This document shows positions 58,118 to 64,000 of a stretch of DNA of 64,000 bases, piece by piece (positions within the stretch are counted from its first letter, which is position 1; every line of letters starts with the position of its first letter). This DNA comes from Methylobacterium sp. 77 (GTDB taxonomy: Bacteria > Pseudomonadota > Alphaproteobacteria > Rhizobiales > Beijerinckiaceae), in the NCBI RefSeq assembly GCF_000372825.1, contig NZ_KB910516.1, positions 2,388,011 through 2,452,010 of the forward strand, written 5' to 3'. The notes below the pieces were generated by a model. It did not search any database, had not been told where the DNA came from, and saw only the letters and a list, made by a program, of their open reading frames with translations. Position numbers and translations under genes: made by a program.

Positions 58118-58874
58118 CGATCCGGCAGTCGTTGTCCTGAGAACGCGGGATGTTTCGCGGCGCGGGTTTTGACCGGCGTTGGTAAGGGATACGGCCGGGA
58201 TGGTTAACCGTTCCTCTCGGCCGCGACGACGAAGCGGCCAGCCTGTTGCTGTCGGGGAACAGGGTCGACGCTATGATCCGGAGCATGGCGGCATTCGCGG
58301 AACGTCGGCAAAGTTGTGGCGGCGCGAGCGTTGCTGCTTGCCAAGCGCCCGCGACGATCTGTAATGGTAATGTCCCCTTCCCGGGTGTCGTGCGGTCTCA
58401 TCCGCGGCCCGCGGGTGCGTCATGGCATGTCGCCGTGTCGCCTCGCAGTCGGCTCTCCGCGTCAAGTTCGTCGGCGTCTTCAGTCCGGGTGGGTATCGGT
58501 TCATGCGGCGGTTTTTTCGCCGACGCGCCGTTCTTGAAATCAGCGGCCGGCATTTGACCGGCCTCAAAGTCTTCGTGAGGTCAGGGAGCGGATGGACGGA
58601 CGCACAGCATCGGTTGCCGTTGCTCGTGTTCACAGCGTACGCGTTTCGCGTGGCGCCGGTTCGCCGTCGGCCCTGGCCAGGTTCAACCCCACGCGCGCCG
58701 ATCGCCGGCGCCCAGCGGCGGTTGACGGCAATCCTTTCCCCAAAGCCCCCCTGGCCCGCGTCTTCGGGCCTTGGCGCGCACTCCCCTCGACGGCCGATGG
58801 GCCGGGACCGGGCAGCGCTTCGCCGGGACAGTTCGGCTCCAGAAGGACGACGTCGACCGCCATGAAAGCTTGTC
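58118..58874. other. Divergent region between amiC and rne, including the rne leader
   Basis: 757 bases with no credible gene; frames here look like GC-driven shadows. It must contain both promoters and, by analogy with other bacteria, a long rne 5' untranslated region used for autoregulation. I cannot place promoters or a fold. Confidence 0.55.
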
Positions 58875-61800
58875 ATGGCCAACAACAACAAGATGCTCAT
58901 CGACGCGATGCACCCGGAGGAGACTCGGGTCGTCACGGTTCACGGTTCCAGGGTTGAGGAATTCGATTTCGAAGCCGCCAACCGGCGTCAGCTTCGCGGA
59001 AACATCTACCTTGCCAAGGTGACCCGGGTGGAGCCGTCGCTCCAGGCCGCCTTCATCGAATACGGCGGCAACCGCCACGGCTTCCTCGCCTTCAGCGAGA
59101 TCCATCCCGACTATTACCAGATCCCGCTCGCCGATCGTCAGGCGCTGCTCGAGGACGAGGCGCGCGACGCCGAGGAACATCGCGAACGCGAGGAGCGCAA
59201 GCCGCGCCGCCGTTCGCGTGGCCGCCGCGCCGAGGCCGCGTCCGCCAAGACCGGCGAGACGGTGAGCTCCGAGGACGTGTCCGAGGCCGTCGAGGGTGGT
59301 CGTCCCGACGAGCACGAGCCGCAGAACAACGAGTCCGGCGAGCATCCGGTCGCACCCGACGCTGCTGTTGACGACGCTGCCCATGAAGGCACGACGGACA
59401 GACTTGAATCGTCGGAGGCCGCCGCTGTCGAGGCTGTGCCCGTCGAGCCGGGCTCGGACGCCTCGTCCGACCTGCCGCCCGCCGCCCTCGAAGGCGATGC
59501 CGGACCCTCGGCCGAGCCGATTGCAGCCGCCTCCGATGAGGCCACCTCATCCGAGGTGTCGACCGCAGAGGCGCCCGCCCCGGAGCCGGTCGCCGAGGGT
59601 CATCCCGATCTCGCGGCCGCCGTGGACGAATCCGACGAGGATGAGGAATCCGACGAGGACGAAGACGACGATTCGGACGACGAGGACGAGGACGAATCCG
59701 ACGACGAGGATTCGGACGACGAGCATGAAGGCGAGGACGGCGAGCACAAGATCGCCCAGGTCGGCGGCAATGGCGATGCGCTCGCCGAGATCCCCGAGCG
59801 TCCGCGCAGCTACCGTCGTCACTACAAGATCCAGGAGGTGATCAAGCGCCGCCAGATCATCCTCGTGCAGGTCGTCAAGGAAGAGCGTGGCACCAAGGGT
59901 GCGGCGCTCACCACCTACCTGTCGCTGGCCGGCCGCTACTCGGTGCTGATGCCCAATACCGGTCGTGGCGGCGGCATCTCCCGCAAGATCACGTCGGCGG
60001 CCGACCGCAAGCGCCTCAAGGAAGTCGCTCAGGATCTGGAGGTGCCCGAGGGGATGGGCGTCATCCTGCGCACGGCCGGTGCTTCCCGCACCAAGCCGGA
60101 GATCAAGCGCGACTTCGAATATCTGATGCGCCTGTGGGAGAGCGTGCGCGAGCTGACTCTGTCCTCCTCCGCACCGGCCCTGGTCTATGAGGAAGGTTCG
60201 CTGATCAAGCGCGCCATCCGCGACCTCTACAACAAGGACATCGACGACATCCTGGTGGCGGGCGACGACGCCTACCGCGAGGCCCGCGACTTCATGCGCA
60301 TGCTGATGCCGGGCCAGTCCAAGGTGGTGCAGCCCTACCGCGACCCGACGCCGATCTTCGCGCGCCACGGGGTCGAGCAGCAGCTCGATGCGATGTTCTC
60401 GACCCATGTCACGCTGAAATCCGGCGGCTACCTCGTTATCAACCCGACGGAGGCGCTGGTCTCCATCGACGTGAACTCGGGCCGCTCGACGCGCGAGCAC
60501 GATATCGAGGACACCGCGCTTCGCACCAACCTGGAGGCGGCCGAGGAGGTCGCCCGGCAGTTGCGCCTGCGCGACCTTGCCGGCCTCGTGGTGATCGACT
60601 TCATCGACATGGAGGAGAAGCGCAACAACCGCGCCGTCGAGAAGAAGCTCAACGACTGCCTGAAGAACGACCGCGCCCGCATCCAGGTCGGCCGCATCTC
60701 CCCCTTCGGCCTGCTCGAGATGAGCCGCCAGCGCATCCGCACCGGCATGCTGGAAAGCTCCTCCCTCCCCTGCATCCATTGCGGCGGCTCGGGCTATGTC
60801 CGCGCCACCGCGTCCGTGGCCCTGCAGATCCTGCGCGCCATCGAGGAATCGCTGCTCAAGAGCACGACGCACAACCTCGTGCTTCGCACCCGCACCGAGG
60901 CGGCGCTCTACATCCTCAACCAGAAGCGCGCGCATCTGCGCGAGCTGGAGATCCGCTTCGGCGTCAGCGTCACCATCGCCGCCGACGAGCGGCTGGCCGC
61001 GACGTCGGCCTTCCAGCTCGATCGCGGTGAGCTCGCGATCCGGAACGAAGCACCGGTGACCGGCGTGCGCGCCGTGGCGATCTCTCCGCTCCTCGATGCC
61101 GACGACGAGTTCGAGGGCGATGACGAGGAGGAGGCGGTTGCAGAGGCTGAGGCCGACGTGGCCGAGCCCGAGACCGAGGCCGCGCGCGAGAAGTCGGCCG
61201 AGGGTAATGGCGAGGGCCGCTCCAGCGGTCGCCGCCGTCGCCGTCGCCGTCGCGGTGGTCGTCACGAGACCGGTGAGTCGACGGGCGAACAGAGTGCGGG
61301 CGAGGACGATCAGTCCGGCGACGACGACGCGGATGGCGAGGGCCAGGACGGTGATGGCCGTGACGGCGACAATCGCGAGAATGACGGCGGCGAGGCCGAT
61401 CGGGCCGTCGCGGTCGAAGCTCAGGACGGCGAGACGGCGTCAGCGCCTCGCCCCGAATCGTCCGACGACGAAGGCGCCGGCCGCCGCCGCCGCCGTGGAC
61501 GTCGGGGTGGACGTGGCCGCGACCGCAATGAAAGCCGGCCGCGCGACGAAGCCAGTGAAGACCGGGGCGAGGCCGTCTCCGCGGAGGATTCTGCCCCCGC
61601 CCCGACCGACTCTGCACAGGCAGCAACGGAGGCTGCGCCCGAGCCCGTCTCCGTCGACCTGCCGGTGGACGACGAGCCCTCAGCCCGTTCCCAGGATGCA
61701 GTGACCCAAGAGATCGTCACTCAGCAGATCGTCACTCAGCAGATCGTCACTCCGGAGACGGCGACCTTCGAACCGGAGGCAAGCGTCGCGACCCGACCGG

Positions 61801-61937
61801 ACGTCGTCGCCGAACCGGCACCCGCGCCCACCCCGGCACCGGAGCCGGTGGCCGTGGTGTTGACGCCGAGCGATCCCGATCGCCCGAAGCGCGCTGGATG
61901 GTGGTCGAGGACCAAGGCCGCGCTCACCGGCGAATAA
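58875..61937 (+). CDS. rne: Ribonuclease E
   Basis: A 1020-residue endoribonuclease of the RNA degradosome. The S1 domain starts near residue 35 (RGNIYLAKVTRVEPSLQAAFIEY) and is split by a ~210-residue acidic, disordered insert (about residues 95-310, including a Glu/Asp/Ser run near 250-290) before resuming at YRRHYKIQEVIKRRQ. The catalytic DNase I-like domain has SIDVNSGR and VVIDFIDME. The Zn-link Cys pair is C633-I-H-C636. The C-terminal half is disordered with Arg-rich RNA-binding blocks (GRRRRRRRRGG, GRRRRRGRRGG). The start ATG is at 58875. Confidence 0.96.
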   Translation: MANNNKMLIDAMHPEETRVVTVHGSRVEEFDFEAANRRQLRGNIYLAKVTRVEPSLQAAFIEYGGNRHGFLAFSEIHPDYYQIPLADRQALLEDEARDAEEHREREERKPRRRSRGRRAEAASAKTGETVSSEDVSEAVEGGRPDEHEPQNNESGEHPVAPDAAVDDAAHEGTTDRLESSEAAAVEAVPVEPGSDASSDLPPAALEGDAGPSAEPIAAASDEATSSEVSTAEAPAPEPVAEGHPDLAAAVDESDEDEESDEDEDDDSDDEDEDESDDEDSDDEHEGEDGEHKIAQVGGNGDALAEIPERPRSYRRHYKIQEVIKRRQIILVQVVKEERGTKGAALTTYLSLAGRYSVLMPNTGRGGGISRKITSAADRKRLKEVAQDLEVPEGMGVILRTAGASRTKPEIKRDFEYLMRLWESVRELTLSSSAPALVYEEGSLIKRAIRDLYNKDIDDILVAGDDAYREARDFMRMLMPGQSKVVQPYRDPTPIFARHGVEQQLDAMFSTHVTLKSGGYLVINPTEALVSIDVNSGRSTREHDIEDTALRTNLEAAEEVARQLRLRDLAGLVVIDFIDMEEKRNNRAVEKKLNDCLKNDRARIQVGRISPFGLLEMSRQRIRTGMLESSSLPCIHCGGSGYVRATASVALQILRAIEESLLKSTTHNLVLRTRTEAALYILNQKRAHLRELEIRFGVSVTIAADERLAATSAFQLDRGELAIRNEAPVTGVRAVAISPLLDADDEFEGDDEEEAVAEAEADVAEPETEAAREKSAEGNGEGRSSGRRRRRRRRGGRHETGESTGEQSAGEDDQSGDDDADGEGQDGDGRDGDNRENDGGEADRAVAVEAQDGETASAPRPESSDDEGAGRRRRRGRRGGRGRDRNESRPRDEASEDRGEAVSAEDSAPAPTDSAQAATEAAPEPVSVDLPVDDEPSARSQDAVTQEIVTQQIVTQQIVTPETATFEPEASVATRPDVVAEPAPAPTPAPEPVAVVLTPSDPDRPKRAGWWSRTKAALTGE
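61711..61752 (+). repeat. 15-bp tandem repeats near the rne 3' end
   Basis: AGATCGTCACTCAGC occurs two full times and most of a third, in frame, encoding IVTQQ repeats in the disordered tail of RNase E. Confidence 0.85.
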
Positions 61938-61972
61938 GTTCGACACGCCAGCACGCCCTCAGAATGGTTGAC

Positions 61973-62007
61973 CGGGCCGCATCCCAGCAGGGATGCGGCC
62001 CGTTTTC
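61973..62007 (+). terminator. Terminator of rne
   Basis: CGGGCCGCATCCC pairs perfectly with GGGATGCGGCCCG over 13 bp around a four-base loop, followed by TTTT, 36 bases after the stop. Confidence 0.88.
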
Positions 62008-62170
62008 GTGTCCGGTTCAGAAACGCGACGTTTCGGGGGGGCAAAAAGGCGAGAACGCCATTTCGCGGACGCCATGCATGATCGGGAATGGGGACAACGG
62101 CCCGTCAGCTCGGCGACCTGCGCGTCTCACGCTGCCGCCGTGCCCTGATACTCCGCATCAGCTATCCAAT

Positions 62171-62201
62171 TATTGTGCATCTCCAGTATCAATATTGTGC
62201 A
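62171..62201. promoter_or_regulatory. Direct repeat upstream of the second TorF porin gene
   Basis: TATTGTGCA is repeated exactly at 62171-62179 and 62193-62201, two helical turns apart in an AT-rich stretch. Such spacing suits a regulator bound to one face of the DNA, but no regulator is identified. Confidence 0.4.
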
Positions 62202-62485
62202 GATTGCCGCCGATCTGCCAATCAAGCCCGATTTCCAGTCCAATATATGTGATTGGGCAGAGCTGTTGCAGCAATGTCCTTTTTTCCCAAGTTGCCATCC
62301 CATACGGTCAAGCCTGAGTTGGATGCCAGGGCTGCGACGTCGGAAGAGGCGGCTGCTGCCAGGGAGCCTTAACTGGCGCGAGAAGACCGGCGTATCGACA
62401 CGTCGGTGTAGCAGCCCGGTAGATCTCATCAGAACGGGGGGCGTGGCAGCACCTCCCCTCCGTCTTTCACTAAGGGGACCGGGCC

Positions 62486-63460
62486 ATGCGCCGCTTGAAC
62501 ACTTCGATACTGGCCCTCGGCACGATCGCCGGACTGGCGATGTCGCCGGCCCTGTCGGCCGATCTGGCCATTCCCAAGGCCATGCCGGTCGAGGCGAAGG
62601 CCGCTGATCCACTGATCGGCTTCTCCTTCGGCACGCGCTACCAGACCGACTACAATTTCCGCGGCGTGTCGCAGTCGAACCTGCAGGGCAGCTACCAGAC
62701 CTTCTTCGAGGCGCAGTTCTTCAACAACTTCGCCTATGCCGGCTTCGCGACCTATCAGGTGCGCCTGCCGACCAAGCCGGACATGGAATTCGATCTCGTT
62801 GCCGGTATTCGCCCGACCTTCGACAAGTTCGCCTTCGATCTCGGCATCCTGTATTATTTCTATCCCAACGAGCAGCAGCTGTTCAATAACAACGGCAGCC
62901 CGTTCACCACGCGCAATACCGATTACTACGAAGCCGCCGGCAAGATGCTGTACACGGCGACCGACTCGCTGACCGTCGGCACCAACGTCTTCTTCTCGCC
63001 GAACTTCCTCGGAACCCACGCCAACAGCACCTACGCGTCGGGTACCCTCGCCTACACGCTGCCGGCGAGCTTCTTCCCGTTCCTGCCCGAGGCCTATGCC
63101 GGCGGCTTCTCCCTCTCGTCGGAACTCGGCTACTTCTTCCTCGGCTCCGCCAAGAGCTCGGCCACCGGCTTCGATGCCAGCATCGGTCGCTTCGCCTCGT
63201 TCAACCTGCCGAGCTACCTCTACGGGAATGTCGGACTGTCCTACACCTACAAGAACATCGTCCTCGATGTCCGCTACCACAATACCGACCTGACCAAGAC
63301 CGAGTGCGCCGCGTTCTCCGGCGACTTCCGCCAGATCACCAATGGCGGAACCTCGAAATGGTGTGGCGATGCGGTGATCGGCTCGATCACGTTCCAGACC
63401 TCCACCGCGGCGCCCGGCATCTATGCCGAGCCGGGCGGCTTCCTGAACCTGTTCCGCTAA
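62486..63460 (+). CDS. TorF family putative porin (Gcw_chp), copy 2
   Basis: A 324-residue outer-membrane protein closely similar to the one at 16523-17494. Signal peptide ~1-26 (SPALSADL). Mature start AIPKAMPVEAKAADPLIGFSF, then RYQTDYNFRGVSQSN and the shared C-terminal block ending FLNLFR. Differences from copy 1 cluster in loops (NNNGSPFTTRNTDYYE and SATGFDASIGRFAS), suggesting changed pore specificity. AAGGGG lies seven to ten bases before the ATG. It has its own terminator. Confidence 0.87.
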   Translation: MRRLNTSILALGTIAGLAMSPALSADLAIPKAMPVEAKAADPLIGFSFGTRYQTDYNFRGVSQSNLQGSYQTFFEAQFFNNFAYAGFATYQVRLPTKPDMEFDLVAGIRPTFDKFAFDLGILYYFYPNEQQLFNNNGSPFTTRNTDYYEAAGKMLYTATDSLTVGTNVFFSPNFLGTHANSTYASGTLAYTLPASFFPFLPEAYAGGFSLSSELGYFFLGSAKSSATGFDASIGRFASFNLPSYLYGNVGLSYTYKNIVLDVRYHNTDLTKTECAAFSGDFRQITNGGTSKWCGDAVIGSITFQTSTAAPGIYAEPGGFLNLFR

Positions 63461-63485
63461 GCGCCGACCTGTTCGACGGACCAGA

Positions 63486-63514
63486 AAGGCCCCGGATCGC
63501 TCCGGGGCCTTTTT
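63486..63514 (+). terminator. Terminator of the second TorF-family porin gene
   Basis: The same 11-bp stem and TCGC loop as at 16467-16498, here followed by five T on the plus strand. Confidence 0.9.
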
Positions 63515-63554
63515 CATGCCCGATCGCCGGAAACGCTTCGGGCGAATCAAGTTG

Positions 63555-64000
63555 CTAGCGCAGCCAAGCCTTCAGGCGTCGAACGGCCTCCACGCAATCC
63601 TGCTCGGAGCCCGCGAAGGAAAACCGCACATGGTGGCCTCCTTCCGCCGCATCGAAATCGAGGCCGGGGGTCGCCGCCACGCCGGCCTCGTCCAGCATCC
63701 GCCTGCAGAAGGCGGAGGCGTCGTCGGTGAGGTTGGCGATATCGGCATAGAGGTAGAAGGCGCCGTCCGCCGGATGGGTCCGTCCGAGGCCGAGGGAGGG
63801 AAATGCGTCGAGGAGCAGCGCCCGGTTCGCGGCATAGCCGAGGCGGATCGCCTCCGCTTCCTCCATCGCGTCGAAGGCCGCCAGCGCCGCCACCTGCGAC
63901 AGGTAGGGCGGCGAGATGTAGAGATTCTGGGCCAGCCGCTCGATCGGCCGCACGAGCCAGGGCGGCGCCACCATCCAGCCGATGCGCCAACCGGTCATGC
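63555..64000 (-). CDS. Class I/II PLP-dependent aminotransferase, C-terminal part
   Basis: The 3' part of an aminotransferase gene running off the right end of the window; about 148 codons are visible. MTGWRIGWMVAPPWLVRPI is the segment just after the PLP lysine of aspartate-aminotransferase-like enzymes. ADGAFYLYADIAN and the substrate-carboxylate Arg in HHVRFSFAG are also present. The ATG inside MTGWRIGW is not the start; the reading frame continues upstream. The substrate cannot be given from this part. Confidence 0.88.
   Translation of the reverse strand, partial: MTGWRIGWMVAPPWLVRPIERLAQNLYISPPYLSQVAALAAFDAMEEAEAIRLGYAANRALLLDAFPSLGLGRTHPADGAFYLYADIANLTDDASAFCRRMLDEAGVAATPGLDFDAAEGGHHVRFSFAGSEQDCVEAVRRLKAWLR

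Larger units (their letters stand above)
61938..62485. other. Intergenic region between rne and the second TorF porin gene
   Basis: 548 bases. After the rne terminator, 62150-62300 is markedly AT-rich and holds the 9-base direct repeats at 62171 and 62193. The porin promoter and a leader of up to about 180 bases probably lie here. No gene is seen. Confidence 0.55.

Noticed and set aside
58422..58865. Small proteins encoded in the rne leader
   Set aside because: Frames are Arg/Pro/Ala-rich with no ribosome sites or family features; they overlap one another in several phases.

Overview
The window is high-GC chromosomal DNA of an alphaproteobacterium, most likely a Hyphomicrobiales member close to Methylobacterium/Methylorubrum. 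The evidence is gene content and order: a glyA-nrdR-ribD-ribE-ribH-nusB-thiL block, uvrC followed by pgsA and moaD, amiC-ponA divergent from rne, Omp25/RopB-type and TorF-type outer-membrane proteins, and a CycM-like cytochrome. The genus is inferred. No complete rRNA, tRNA, insertion sequence, prophage or CRISPR array was seen. Genes are dense, most are housekeeping, and most long open frames opposite them are GC-driven shadows.

Layout. 0-5 kb: pgeF, an outer-membrane barrel protein, a DUF2076 protein, an L,D-transpeptidase and cheZ. 5-10.5 kb: uvrC, an inserted parDE toxin-antitoxin pair, pgsA, moaD, a GNAT gene and an orphan znuA with a candidate Zur operator. 10.5-20 kb: an MsbA-like ABC exporter, galM, ftsK, a TorF-family porin and glnK-amtB with a candidate sigma-54 promoter. 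20-27 kb: tesB, a UbiH-like monooxygenase, ppa, small genes, a CX5R phosphatase, and kdsB-pheA. 27-29.5 kb: a membrane-anchored cytochrome c with a long Pro/Ala/Lys/Glu tail, a structured AT-richer leader, and an FMN 2-hydroxyacid dehydrogenase that carries a Tat-like signal and an internal CxxCH motif. 29.6-35 kb: two tandem YejA-type peptide-binding proteins, yejB and a GNAT gene, with no yejE or yejF. 35-42.3 kb: a four-gene moxR/DUF58/DUF4159/vWA membrane operon, its last gene flanked by identical palindromic repeats. 42.5-48.5 kb: the riboflavin/nusB/thiL/nrdR/glyA block. 48.9-50.2 kb: a second L,D-transpeptidase. 50.4-54.1 kb: a probable copper module made of a His/Cys-rich small membrane protein, a YcnI-PCuAC fusion and a TonB-dependent receptor. 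54.2-64 kb: ponA, amiC, rne with a long leader, a second TorF porin and a truncated aminotransferase.

How the genes work together. Several units serve the envelope: two L,D-transpeptidases, PBP1A, AmiC, KdsB and PgeF act on peptidoglycan or LPS, and the barrel proteins and TonB receptor sit in the outer membrane. The rib genes make FMN/FAD for flavoenzymes such as the UbiH-like and hydroxyacid enzymes. GlnK/AmtB handle ammonium. The most notable candidates for new biology are the CxxCH-bearing periplasmic FMN dehydrogenase beside the cytochrome c gene, the copper module with a predicted N-terminal histidine brace, and the MoxR/triple-vWA operon.
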